A DNA stretch of 64,000 nt from Pseudomonadales bacterium. GTDB taxonomy: Bacteria > Pseudomonadota > Gammaproteobacteria > Pseudomonadales > JAHRWD01. The translations under genes and the position numbers were made by a program. The notes below the pieces were generated by a model, which was not told the DNA's origin, searched no databases, and saw only the letters and a program-made list of their open reading frames with translations. Below are positions 46,165 through 55,007 of this stretch, piece by piece; within the stretch, counting starts at the first letter, position 1; each line of letters begins with the position of its first letter. The DNA lies in the NCBI GenBank assembly GCA_016763075.1, contig JAESUM010000003.1, positions 1 through 64,000 on the forward strand. Direction: 5' to 3'.

Positions 46165-46848
46165 CTACAGCTCTTCAATATTGATATATTTTGCTATTTC
46201 TACTTTGTTGGGGTCTGTTAAGTGCGGTACAACGCCAATGCAGGGTTCTGGAATTTGGCGTTTTAGGGTCTCTAAATTCTCCTCAAAACACGACATTTGC
46301 GCATCTACCCGGTTGGCGACCCAACCAAACACTTTTAGCCCGTCGTTACGGATGGCTTCTAAACTTAACATGGCGTGGTTAATACAGCCTAGGCGCATAC
46401 TTACCACCAATATCACCGGTAAGTTTAACATTTTAGCCACATCTGCAAAGGTTTCGGTACGGTTAATGGGTACTCGCCAGCCCCCTGCTCCTTCCACTAA
46501 TGTGATGTCTGACTCCAGGTTTATGATTTTTTCGCAGTGCTGCGTAAGCTGCGGCGCGCTAACTTCAAGGCCCACTTGTTCTGCTGCTATATGGGGTGCA
46601 ATGGCAGGTTCAAGCGCAAACGGGTTTACCTGCGAATAGGGCAAAGAGATGGTCATTGCGTCTATCAATTCAAGGGCATCTTCATTTTTGAAGCCATCTG
46701 GAGTTAGCTCACAGCCTGCGGCCATGGGTTTGACTGCAGCGCTGCTGAGGCCGTGCTGGCGGGCGTATTCGAGGATACCGCAGGCGATGCGGGTTTTGCC
46801 AACGTCGGTATCGGTACCGCTTACGAAAAACTTAATGGGGGCATTCAA
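46165..46848 (-). CDS. bioD: Dethiobiotin synthetase
   Basis: BioD closes the ureido ring of dethiobiotin from DAPA, CO2 and ATP. The 227 residues begin with the P-loop FVSGTDTDVGKTRIACGIL and include LVEGAGGWRVPI. The start is TTG 46848 with GGAG seven bases upstream. It follows bioC after a 214-bp gap that holds a repeat-like sequence, so it may not be strictly co-transcribed. Confidence 0.95.
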   Translation of the reverse strand: MNAPIKFFVSGTDTDVGKTRIACGILEYARQHGLSSAAVKPMAAGCELTPDGFKNEDALELIDAMTISLPYSQVNPFALEPAIAPHIAAEQVGLEVSAPQLTQHCEKIINLESDITLVEGAGGWRVPINRTETFADVAKMLNLPVILVVSMRLGCINHAMLSLEAIRNDGLKVFGWVANRVDAQMSCFEENLETLKRQIPEPCIGVVPHLTDPNKVEIAKYINIEEL

Positions 46849-46899
46849 TTTGTAGCTCCAAAATAGTTACTTAACTATATTATTACGGCTGTGAAGTGC

Positions 46900-47045
46900 T
46901 TCTAAAAACAGTGATTTTCTTGTGAGAGCAAGGAAGCACCGCACGCAGAACCGCAATGTGTAAACCATACATGAGGATTCGAGTACGGAGCTGCCAATAG
47001 TAGGCGCCTTGAAGCGACGCAGCTATCGCGGGCGTAGTGCCCTTT
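46900..47045. repeat. Possible dispersed intergenic repeat in the bioC-bioD gap
   Basis: The 214-bp gap has no gene. Its sequence has the style of dispersed intergenic repeats in beta- and gammaproteobacteria (stretches such as ATGAGGATTCGAGTACGGAG and GGCGCCTTGAAGCGACGCAG, with an ATGT/ACAT hairpin at 46958-46974). This is from memory of such repeats; only one copy is in the window. Confidence 0.35.
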
Positions 47046-47062
47046 GGGTAAAAAGTGCATTT

Positions 47063-47899
47063 TTAGGAGTGCTTCACTGCAATACCGTAATACACTTCGT
47101 AGGTAGCGGGCAAAACACCGTCGCTCCGGCGAAATTGTTCATAATTTTCAATCAGTTGTTTAACCCGGTTTTTGCCGGTCAGCCCGCTGGATTGCTGCTG
47201 GTTCATATTGTGAGCGCCGAGTTTTTTTAGCTCTTTGGTGAGCTGGTTTAAACGCTGATATTCAAGCACGATGTCGTGGCTGGTGAGGTTTGTTGACTCA
47301 AACGACTGCATTGCAAGTAATTGCTGTACCGCTGCAAAGGGCATAAATTCATTTACATGAACGTGCTGGTCTATTGGTTTCCAGGCTTGTTTTAGCTCAT
47401 ACAAAGTACGTGGGCCTAGTGTTGAAAAGGCCAGTATGCCGCCGGGTTTAAGTACGCGTTTGGCCTCGGCAAAAAAAGCTTCGAGATCTGCACACCACTG
47501 CACCACCAAACTTGAATAGACCAAATCAAAACTGTTATCTGCAAATGGGATGTTTTCTACGTCTGTTTGGGCCCAGTAGGTGCGACTTTTATCTGACTTG
47601 GCGGTTTTATTTGCAGCAAATTTGAGCATACCCTCGGCCAAGTCTACGGCGTACATTTGTGCAGGATTGTAGTGGCGGGTAAGCTGGCGAGTGAAGTAGC
47701 CGGTGCCGCAGCCTGCATCTAAAATGGTGTTGGCGGTAAAGCCTTTGGGTATTGTTACTTGCAAATGGTTGCCCACTTGTTGCTGCAGTTGCGCAACGGA
47801 GTCGTAACTCGCGGCGCAGCGGCTAAACGACGCTGCAATGCGCGATTTATCTACCGCTGCGGGAATGTATGGGTCTGCCATTTGGCCTAAGCTGCTCAT
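47063..47899 (-). CDS. bioC: Malonyl-ACP O-methyltransferase
   Basis: BioC methylates malonyl-ACP to disguise it as a primer for pimeloyl synthesis. The 278-residue SAM methyltransferase has ILDAGCGTGYFTRQL, YAVDLAEGML, FDLVYSSLVVQWC and LKPGGILAFST. It starts 11 bp after bioF. In Pseudomonas bioH lies between bioF and bioC; it is missing here. Confidence 0.94.
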   Translation of the reverse strand: MSSLGQMADPYIPAAVDKSRIAASFSRCAASYDSVAQLQQQVGNHLQVTIPKGFTANTILDAGCGTGYFTRQLTRHYNPAQMYAVDLAEGMLKFAANKTAKSDKSRTYWAQTDVENIPFADNSFDLVYSSLVVQWCADLEAFFAEAKRVLKPGGILAFSTLGPRTLYELKQAWKPIDQHVHVNEFMPFAAVQQLLAMQSFESTNLTSHDIVLEYQRLNQLTKELKKLGAHNMNQQQSSGLTGKNRVKQLIENYEQFRRSDGVLPATYEVYYGIAVKHS

Positions 47900-47910
47900 A
47901 AAATTGGGTT

Positions 47911-49092
47911 TTAACTTGTTGTTTTGCAGGCTTGTTGAAGCGCTTCTAACAGCGCATTGATCTGTTGCTGGCTATGCCCGGCGGTTAGGGTAATGCGTAA
48001 TCTTGATGTACCGGCGGGCACGGTTGGCGGCCGAATCGCGCTGATCAAAAAACCTTGTTGGCGCAGTTGTTCGCTAATTTTCATGGCGGCGCTTGCTTCG
48101 CCAATATACAGCGGCTGAATGGGGGTATTTGAAGGCATAAGGTTCAGCCCTAGCTGCTCGGCCCCTTTACGGAAACTACTAATTAACTGAGCCAAATGCT
48201 GTTGACGCCATGATTCGGTTTTTAACAGCTGCAAACTGGTGCGGGTAGCCTGGGCTACCGCAGGCGGTAACGCAGTGGTGTAAATGTAGGTTCGGGCGTT
48301 TTGAATAAGGGTTTCTATTAGCTCTTCTGAGCCAGCAATAAAGGCACCAAACGTTCCTAAGGCTTTGCCAAGGGTTCCCATAAGAATGGGTACATCCTGC
48401 TGGCTTTGGCCAAACTGCTGTAGTGTGCCGCCGCCATCTTTGCCTAAAAAGCCTATTCCGTGGGCATCGTCCACCATGAGCCATGCTTGGTGCTTAGCAC
48501 AGGCGGAAGCTAGCTCGGGCATGGGCGCTATATCACCATCCATGCTGAATACGCCGTCTGTGACGACTAGGTTTCGCTGGCCGGTTGAGTTTTCAAGTAA
48601 GGTTTCAAGATGTGCTGCATCGTTGTGCCGATAGCGCTTTAACTTGGCGCGGCTAAGCTGCGCAGCATCTATGAGTGATGCATGATTGAGGCGGTCTTCG
48701 AATACCACATCGTGGCGGCCGCAAAGGGCAGAGATCACCCCCAGGTTGGCCATATAACCGGTCGAGAACAATAACGCGCGGTCACGGCCGGTGAATTCTG
48801 CCAGTTCAAGCTCTAGGTTTTGATGCGCCGATGAATGGCCATTAATGAGGTGGGATGCGCCGCTACCCACACCATAGGTATTGGCTGCTGCTTGGAACGA
48901 GCGCACCAGCTCTGGGTGGTTTGCCAACCCAAGGTAGTCATTGCTGCAGAAATTGTGATAGCTACGGCCATCAATTTGAATTTCAGCGCCCTGGGGAGAT
49001 TCCACTTCAAGGCGCTTTCTGTACAGGTGTTGGCGCTTTTTATCCGCCAGACCTTCGGCCAGATTAAAGCTACGGTTAGACGGCTGCTCCAT
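47911..49092 (-). CDS. bioF: 8-amino-7-oxononanoate synthase
   Basis: This PLP enzyme condenses pimeloyl-ACP with alanine. The 393 residues have [38 protein letters not shown] and the PLP Lys in [15 protein letters not shown]. It lies 42 bp after bioB and 11 bp before bioC, in one biotin operon. Confidence 0.96.
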   Translation of the reverse strand: MEQPSNRSFNLAEGLADKKRQHLYRKRLEVESPQGAEIQIDGRSYHNFCSNDYLGLANHPELVRSFQAAANTYGVGSGASHLINGHSSAHQNLELELAEFTGRDRALLFSTGYMANLGVISALCGRHDVVFEDRLNHASLIDAAQLSRAKLKRYRHNDAAHLETLLENSTGQRNLVVTDGVFSMDGDIAPMPELASACAKHQAWLMVDDAHGIGFLGKDGGGTLQQFGQSQQDVPILMGTLGKALGTFGAFIAGSEELIETLIQNARTYIYTTALPPAVAQATRTSLQLLKTESWRQQHLAQLISSFRKGAEQLGLNLMPSNTPIQPLYIGEASAAMKISEQLRQQGFLISAIRPPTVPAGTSRLRITLTAGHSQQQINALLEALQQACKTTS

Positions 49093-49134
49093 GGTTGATC
49101 AGGTAAATCGCTCTAAAATGGCTACTAGGCTGAT

Positions 49135-50148
49135 CTAGCCGACAGCGGCGTCATAAAAAAGAGCGGTCTCTCTTCTACGAGGCTTATCTGCCGCTGCGTC
49201 GTATTCTTCACACTCAATGCCGAGTCGCTCGAACAACCGCATATCGTCGCTTTGTGAGGGTAATGGGCAAGTGAGTAGCTTTTCGCCGCAGAAGATGGAG
49301 TTTGCACCGGCAAAGAAACACATGGCTTGCAGTTGGTCGTTCATATCGTCACGACCTGCGGAAATACGAACCTGGCTGTGGGGCATTAAAATACGCGCTA
49401 CCGCGATGGTGCGGACAAAATCGAAGGGGTCGAGATCTTCAACTTGATCCAGCGGTGTACCTTCTACTTTGATGAGGTTGTTGATGGGCACGCTTTCTGG
49501 GTGCACCGGTAAATTTGCCAGTTGCATCAATAAACCCGAGCGATCCTGAGCGCCTTCACCCATGCCCACAATACCGCCACTACACACTTTCATGCCGGCA
49601 TCACGTACACGGCTTAGCGTGTCGAGCCTATCTTGGTAGGTTCGAGTGGTGATGATGGATTCGTAAAACTCAGGCGAGGTGTCTAAGTTGTGGTTGTAAT
49701 AATCCAACCCGGCATCCGCTAATTCTTCGGTCTGCTCGTCACTCAACATACCCAGGGTCATGCAGGTTTCCATACCCATTTCTTTAACTTGTCTGACCAT
49801 ATCGAGCACGTAGGGCATGTCTGCAACCGGTGGCGAACGCCAGGCTGCACCCATGCAAAAGCGGGTGGCGCCGGCCTCTTTGGCGCGGCGCGCTTCTACA
49901 ATCACCTTCTCGACTTCCATCAACTTCTGTTTTTCAAGGCCGGTGTTATAGTGGGCGCTTTGCGGGCAATATTTGCAATCTTCAGGGCACGCACCGGTCT
50001 TAATAGACAGCAGTGTGCTGACCTGAACTTCATTCGGATTATGGTATTTACGATGGACCGTTTGGGCCTGAAACAACAGGTCGTTCATGGGCTGTTCAAA
50101 TAATTGGTTTACTTCCTGGAGGCTCCAGTTGTTTCGTATCTCATTCAT
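49135..50148 (-). CDS. bioB: Biotin synthase
   Basis: BioB inserts sulphur into dethiobiotin using radical SAM chemistry. The 337 residues have the CxxxCxxC cluster in [17 protein letters not shown] and the second-cluster region [10 protein letters not shown] start at the ATG at 50148 because [20 protein letters not shown] aligns with known BioB N-termini; a frame from 50178 is longer by ten residues. A possible BirA operator lies upstream (50239-50269). Confidence 0.96.
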   Translation of the reverse strand: MNEIRNNWSLQEVNQLFEQPMNDLLFQAQTVHRKYHNPNEVQVSTLLSIKTGACPEDCKYCPQSAHYNTGLEKQKLMEVEKVIVEARRAKEAGATRFCMGAAWRSPPVADMPYVLDMVRQVKEMGMETCMTLGMLSDEQTEELADAGLDYYNHNLDTSPEFYESIITTRTYQDRLDTLSRVRDAGMKVCSGGIVGMGEGAQDRSGLLMQLANLPVHPESVPINNLIKVEGTPLDQVEDLDPFDFVRTIAVARILMPHSQVRISAGRDDMNDQLQAMCFFAGANSIFCGEKLLTCPLPSQSDDMRLFERLGIECEEYDAAADKPRRRETALFYDAAVG

Positions 50149-50238
50149 ATTTGTCAGCCTGTGAGCGGTGCAGCCCATGTGGATCGTTGGTTTAAATTGT
50201 CAAAATTAGAGACGCAATGATAATGATGCCTGACCTGC

Positions 50239-50269
50239 TGTCAACCAAGAGAGGCCCTCTTGGTTAACG
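50239..50269. promoter_or_regulatory. Candidate BirA-type operator between bioB and comF
   Basis: TGTCAACC-n15-GGTTAACG resembles the BirA box (TTGTAAACC-n15-GGTTTACAA). A perfect 9-bp inverted repeat (AACCAAGAG-AGGCC-CTCTTGGTT, 50243-50265) lies inside it. It covers the start codon and ribosome site of comF, so a bound repressor might affect both genes. Confidence 0.4.
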
Positions 50270-50967
50270 GCCGGTTAAATAAAATACAAACATGGCTGTT
50301 TCCACCTTGTTGCGTGCTGTGTAATGCGCCGGGACAAGCAGACTTAGACCTGTGCCTTGCCTGCCAACGCGATTTACCTTGGCTAGATTCCACCTGCCAA
50401 CGCTGCGGCTGGCCGGTGGAATCTGCTGAAAAGCATTCACAATGTGGTTACTGCAGCAATAAAACGTTTTCGTATGAGCGGGCGGTTTCGCTGCTGGAGT
50501 ACCGGTGGCCGGTAGATCAAATGGTGCGGGAGCTAAAGTTTGAAAAGAACCGTGCCCATGCGCGGGTGCTTGCAACATTGATGGCGCAACTGCTGCCTTT
50601 TCACTACGAGCAACAACCCCTGCCTGAATTAATTACCAGTGTGCCTATGCACCCCCGGCGAATGCGCCAGCGTGGTTTTAATCAGGCAGATCTTGTGGCT
50701 AAGCGCGTGGGGCGGTTACTGAACATACCCTACGCCCCCCATGTGGCGCGCAGAACCCGCTATTCGGAGCCGCAATCGGGGCTAAACGCACAGCAGCGAG
50801 CGGCTAATATTGCGGGTTGTTTTGAGTGTGATTTACCGCGCCATCGCAGCATTGCCATCGTTGACGACGTATTCACCACAGGCAGTACCGCTCAAGAGTT
50901 AAGTAAGCAGTTTAAGCAGGCCGGTGTTGAGCAGGTTCATATTTGGACGCTTGCCCGTACGCTTTGA
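50260..50967 (+). CDS. comF: ComF-family phosphoribosyltransferase-like protein
   Basis: This 235-residue ComF/GntX-type protein has an N-terminal zinc-ribbon-like part with paired Cys (CCVLCN, CLAC, CQRCG, CGYC) and a PRTase domain with AIVDDVFTTGSTAQEL. It is linked to DNA uptake in competent bacteria. The start is TTG 50260, with GAGAGG five bases upstream. It diverges from bioB, as in Pseudomonas. Confidence 0.9.
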   Translation: MVNGRLNKIQTWLFPPCCVLCNAPGQADLDLCLACQRDLPWLDSTCQRCGWPVESAEKHSQCGYCSNKTFSYERAVSLLEYRWPVDQMVRELKFEKNRAHARVLATLMAQLLPFHYEQQPLPELITSVPMHPRRMRQRGFNQADLVAKRVGRLLNIPYAPHVARRTRYSEPQSGLNAQQRAANIAGCFECDLPRHRSIAIVDDVFTTGSTAQELSKQFKQAGVEQVHIWTLARTL

Positions 50968-51036
50968 TTGCTGCGCGGCGGACAGGTGCGCGGGGATAGG
51001 TGCGCTTGAAGTAGATACATTGCGGGCTGATCAGCT

Positions 51037-51061
51037 GGTTGGCTGCTTCAATCAGCCAACC
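51037..51061. terminator. Hairpin between convergent comF and proC
   Basis: GGTTGGCTG-n7-CAGCCAACC is a perfect 9-bp stem in the gap between two convergent genes. There is no T-run, so its terminator role is uncertain. Confidence 0.4.
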
Positions 51062-51084
51062 TCGCCAACGCTAACTATCTGATT

Positions 51085-51909
51085 TTATCCGTCTAATTTA
51101 GCTAGCTCTACTGAGCGCAGGCGTGCATCTTCCATTGCCTGTGCAAACAGTTTTTTCAGCCCACCCTTTTCAAAGGTTTGTAATGCGCGTTCAGTGGTGC
51201 CCCCCGGCGAGGTTACATTCACACGTAATTGCGCCGGGTCTTGGCTGCCTTCAGAGGCTAGCGCTGCTGCTCCTAAAGCGGTTTTTTGAGTTAAGCGCCG
51301 CGCGGTATCCGGGGTTAAGCCCATTTCTATGGCTGCAGCTTCCATTGCTTCCATGACTAAAAAGTAATACGCCGGGCCGCTGCCTGAAACCGCTGTGACC
51401 GCATCAATTTCTGATTCCGTATCCAGCCATAAACTAATGCCAACGGCATCCATTACTGACTGAGCCTGCTGTTTTTGTGCATCGCTTACTTCATCATTTG
51501 CGAACATACCAGTTGCGCCGTGCTGAACCAGCGCCGGTGTATTGGGCATACAGCGAACGATAGCTGCTGGCTGCTGCAACCAGTCCAACATGGCGGCAAC
51601 GGTGATGCCCGCTGCAATTGAGATCAGAAGTGGTTTACGCTGCGCTACTGCTGCTCGTACATCTTCTAAAACCGGCCGGAAAATTTGTGGTTTGATCGCA
51701 AATACGACCAAATCAGCTTCACTCACCGCCGCGCTGTTGTCGGTGGTAACTCTCACGCCAAGTTGCTGTTGCAGCGTATCCAACTGCCCTTGTTCTGGGC
51801 CAGCAACGATAATGTTATTGGCCGGAAAACCTTGCTTCACAATGCCGCCAATCAGCGCGGAAGCCATGTTGCCGGAGCCAATAAAGGTGATTATAGAGTC
51901 TTGTTGCAT
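51085..51909 (-). CDS. proC: Pyrroline-5-carboxylate reductase
   Basis: ProC makes proline from pyrroline-5-carboxylate with NAD(P)H. The 274 residues have the cofactor motif FIGSGNMASALIGG and the signature region TAVSGSGPAYYFLVMEAM with VTSPGGTTERAL. It follows yggS by 20 bp in the common yggS-proC pair. Confidence 0.96.
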   Translation of the reverse strand: MQQDSIITFIGSGNMASALIGGIVKQGFPANNIIVAGPEQGQLDTLQQQLGVRVTTDNSAAVSEADLVVFAIKPQIFRPVLEDVRAAVAQRKPLLISIAAGITVAAMLDWLQQPAAIVRCMPNTPALVQHGATGMFANDEVSDAQKQQAQSVMDAVGISLWLDTESEIDAVTAVSGSGPAYYFLVMEAMEAAAIEMGLTPDTARRLTQKTALGAAALASEGSQDPAQLRVNVTSPGGTTERALQTFEKGGLKKLFAQAMEDARLRSVELAKLDG

Positions 51910-51929
51910 GATGGGTTCTCGAATTTAAA

Positions 51930-52634
51930 TTAATTGGTTTTGGGCTTGCGAGAGCCAAATATTCCGGTGCCTATTCGCACAAAGGTTGCACCTTCGGCGA
52001 TGGCGGCTTCCATGTCTTGTGACATGCCCATCGATAACGTGTCTATTTGCGGCATCTGTTGCTGCAATTGTTTGAACTGCTGCGCCAGCAACTTGAACAG
52101 TACTCGTTGGGCGGGCAATGTTTGCTCAGCCCGCGGGAGTGTCATTAAGCCTCTAAGTTCAAGCCCTGGTAGCGCTTGAATCTGTTGCGCTAGCGGTACA
52201 ATTTGCTCAACAGTAACGCCAGATTTATCCGGATCATCGCTTATATTCACCTGAATACAGACCTGCAGTGGTGCTTTATCAATACCCCGATGGCTGCTTA
52301 GTTTTTGCGCCACTTTGAGCCTATCAACACTGTGCACCCAGTCAAAATGCTCGGCAATATCACGGGCTTTTCGTGACTGAATGGGGCCAATGTAGTGCCA
52401 GGTAATATCTTGCACAGATGCCTGCGCTAACAACGGCTGTTTCTCGAGTGCTTCTTGCAGGTAGTTTTCACCAAAGTGGCGAACCCCGGCTTGATACGCC
52501 TGAATGATCGCCTCTACACTTTGTGTCTTACTTGCGCCAAGTAAAGCTACAGAACCGTGACCACGTTCATAAAGTCGCTCATATCCTTCGATATCCTTCA
52601 CGACGTTTTGAATATTTTCAGCTATGCTTTTCAT
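51930..52634 (-). CDS. yggS: PLP homeostasis protein YggS
   Basis: This 234-residue PLP-binding protein without known catalysis has VALLGASKTQSVEAI (PLP Lys), FGENYLQEAL and LSMGMSQDMEAAIAEGATFVRIGTGIFG. It helps keep PLP and amino-acid pools balanced. It is divergent from pilT and upstream of proC. Confidence 0.95.
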   Translation of the reverse strand: MKSIAENIQNVVKDIEGYERLYERGHGSVALLGASKTQSVEAIIQAYQAGVRHFGENYLQEALEKQPLLAQASVQDITWHYIGPIQSRKARDIAEHFDWVHSVDRLKVAQKLSSHRGIDKAPLQVCIQVNISDDPDKSGVTVEQIVPLAQQIQALPGLELRGLMTLPRAEQTLPAQRVLFKLLAQQFKQLQQQMPQIDTLSMGMSQDMEAAIAEGATFVRIGTGIFGSRKPKTN

Positions 52635-52765
52635 GTTACGTATTCAACTTTTGACGACTAATTTTTGACTACGGCCTAGAGAATTTAAACCCTACCGAGC
52701 CACCGACGAATCACTGAGTCTGGCGCGGTCGGAAACCACATTATAAACCGATCCCGAGTGCAAAT

Positions 52766-53800
52766 ATGGATATCACTGAAATGTTGGCATTCTGCGTAAA
52801 GCAGAACGCATCAGATTTACATTTATCAGCAGGCCTTCCACCCATGATTCGTGTCGACGGCGATGTTCGCCGAATCAATCTACCCGCACTCACCCAAACC
52901 GAAGTTCATACGCTTATTTACGAGATTATGAACGATAAGCAGCGTAAAGATTACGAGGATTTACTAGAAACCGATTTCTCGTTTGAAGTACCTGGTATTG
53001 CTCGATTCAGGGTAAACGCATTTAACCAAAACCGTGGCTCAGCGGCTGTATTTCGGACCATTCCGACCAAAGTATTAACCATGGAAGAGCTCGGCCAAGG
53101 CGCTATATTTAAAGAAATTGCCGCCATTCCACGTGGTTTAGTGTTGGTCACTGGCCCCACTGGCTCAGGCAAAAGTACAACACTTGCGGCGATGATCGAT
53201 TACATCAACGATACCCGTTACGAGCATATTTTAACCATCGAAGACCCTATCGAATTTGTCCACGAAAGCAAAAAATGCTTGGTGAACCAACGCGAAGTTC
53301 ACAAAGACACCCACGGCTTTAATGAAGCATTACGTTCGGCATTACGGGAAGATCCCGATGTCATTTTAGTCGGCGAATTACGCGATTTAGAAACCATTCG
53401 GCTTGCGCTTACCGCAGCTGAAACAGGCCACATTGTATTTGGCACATTGCACACCTCATCAGCTGCCAAAACCATCGACCGAATTATCGATGTATTTCCT
53501 TCCGAGGAAAAAACCATGGTGCGCTCCATGCTGTCCGAATCTCTTCGGGCCGTAATCTCTCAAACCCTGTTAAAGAAAAATGGCGGTGGGCGAATTGCGG
53601 CACATGAAATTATGATCGCGACGCCTGCAATCCGAAACCTCATCCGAGAAGATAAAATCGCCCAGATGTATTCCGCCATACAAACCGGCGGCTCGCTGGG
53701 TATGCAAACCCTCGATCAATGTTTATCCAATTTATTGAGCGCAGGTTTGATCACACGAGATGCAGCGCGTGAAAAAGCCAAAACGCCGGACTCGTTCTAA
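52766..53800 (+). CDS. pilT: Type IV pilus retraction ATPase PilT
   Basis: PilT is a hexameric ATPase that pulls pili back for twitching. The 344 residues have Walker A GPTGSGKSTTLAAM, the Asp box ILTIEDPIEF, Walker B PDVILVGELRD, the His box ETGHIVFGTLHT and the AIRNLIRE motif needed for retraction. The N-terminus DITEMLAFCVKQNASDLHLS is typical. It is followed by pilU after 43 bp. Confidence 0.97.
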   Translation: MDITEMLAFCVKQNASDLHLSAGLPPMIRVDGDVRRINLPALTQTEVHTLIYEIMNDKQRKDYEDLLETDFSFEVPGIARFRVNAFNQNRGSAAVFRTIPTKVLTMEELGQGAIFKEIAAIPRGLVLVTGPTGSGKSTTLAAMIDYINDTRYEHILTIEDPIEFVHESKKCLVNQREVHKDTHGFNEALRSALREDPDVILVGELRDLETIRLALTAAETGHIVFGTLHTSSAAKTIDRIIDVFPSEEKTMVRSMLSESLRAVISQTLLKKNGGGRIAAHEIMIATPAIRNLIREDKIAQMYSAIQTGGSLGMQTLDQCLSNLLSAGLITRDAAREKAKTPDSF

Positions 53801-53843
53801 GCCGGTTAATCTCATTCCATTGAGCAAATGATCAAGAGTAGTT

Positions 53844-54980
53844 ATGAAATTCGAAGAATTATTAAAAATGATGGTGGAAAAAGAAGCCTCCGATCTGTTC
53901 ATCAGTGCAGGCGTGCCACCCACCATGAAACTATTGGGCAAGACCATCCCAATAACCAAGCAAATTTTGACACCCGAGCAGGCTCACAAAACCGTTCTAT
54001 CGGTAATGACAGAGGCCCAGCGCAAAGAATTTTTGACCACCCACGAGTGTAATTTTGCCATTAGCGCCGCTGGTATTGGCCGGTTTCGCGTCAGTGCTTT
54101 TTTTCAGCGTAATTTTTCTGGCATGGTGCTTCGTCGCATTCAAACGGATATTCCAAAACTTGATGACATCGGCCTTCCCGACACCATCAAAGAATTGTCG
54201 ATGATCAAACGGGGCTTGGTATTTATTGTTGGCGCTACCGGCAGTGGTAAATCTACCTCACTAGCGGCGATGATTGGTCACCGCAATCAGAACAGTAACG
54301 GCCATATCATCAGTATTGAAGACCCAATCGAATTTATACATCAACATCAAAACTGCATCATTACCCAACGCGAAGTCGGGATCGACACGGAGTCTTTTGA
54401 AGTTGGATTAAAGAATACCCTGCGTCAAGCGCCTGATGTCATCATGATCGGCGAAATTCGCACCCGAGAAGCAATGGGCCACGCGATTGCATTTGCCGAA
54501 ACGGGCCACCTCTGCCTGGCAACATTACATGCTAACAACGCCAACCAAGCGATTGATCGCATCATCAACTTTTTCCCATCAGAGAGCCACAATCAAATTT
54601 TGATGGACCTTTCGTTGAATCTCAAAGCGATCGTTGCGCAGCAATTGATTCCTACGGTGGATGGCAAAAACCGCCAGCCAGTCATCGAAATACTGCTCAA
54701 TTCACCACTCATGGCAGATCAAATACGCACCGGTGAATTCCACGAAATTAAAGCGTTAATGACCAAATCTCGTGAAAGCGGCATGCAAACCTTTGATCAA
54801 GCGCTTTTCGACCTTTATAAAGCCAATCAAATTAGTTACCAAGATGCATTAGCGTATGCGGATTCCGCTAACGACCTTAGACTGATGATCAAAATGGATA
54901 AAAACCTAGACGTCGACATGCTCAGCCATGGCGGCAAAAATTTAAAACTAGAATCTTACGATGCTGGAAGCTCGATCTGA
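53844..54980 (+). CDS. pilU: PilT-dependent retraction ATPase PilU
   Basis: PilU works with PilT. The 378 residues have Walker A GATGSGKSTSLAAM, IISIEDPIEFIHQ, PDVIMIGEIRTREAM and ETGHLCLATLHANN. It is longer than PilT at the C-terminus, as usual. It is co-transcribed with pilT and convergent with pyrC'. Confidence 0.96.
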   Translation: MKFEELLKMMVEKEASDLFISAGVPPTMKLLGKTIPITKQILTPEQAHKTVLSVMTEAQRKEFLTTHECNFAISAAGIGRFRVSAFFQRNFSGMVLRRIQTDIPKLDDIGLPDTIKELSMIKRGLVFIVGATGSGKSTSLAAMIGHRNQNSNGHIISIEDPIEFIHQHQNCIITQREVGIDTESFEVGLKNTLRQAPDVIMIGEIRTREAMGHAIAFAETGHLCLATLHANNANQAIDRIINFFPSESHNQILMDLSLNLKAIVAQQLIPTVDGKNRQPVIEILLNSPLMADQIRTGEFHEIKALMTKSRESGMQTFDQALFDLYKANQISYQDALAYADSANDLRLMIKMDKNLDVDMLSHGGKNLKLESYDAGSSI

Positions 54981-55007
54981 GCTAACCGCAGGCATAGAAG
55001 ACAGCCG

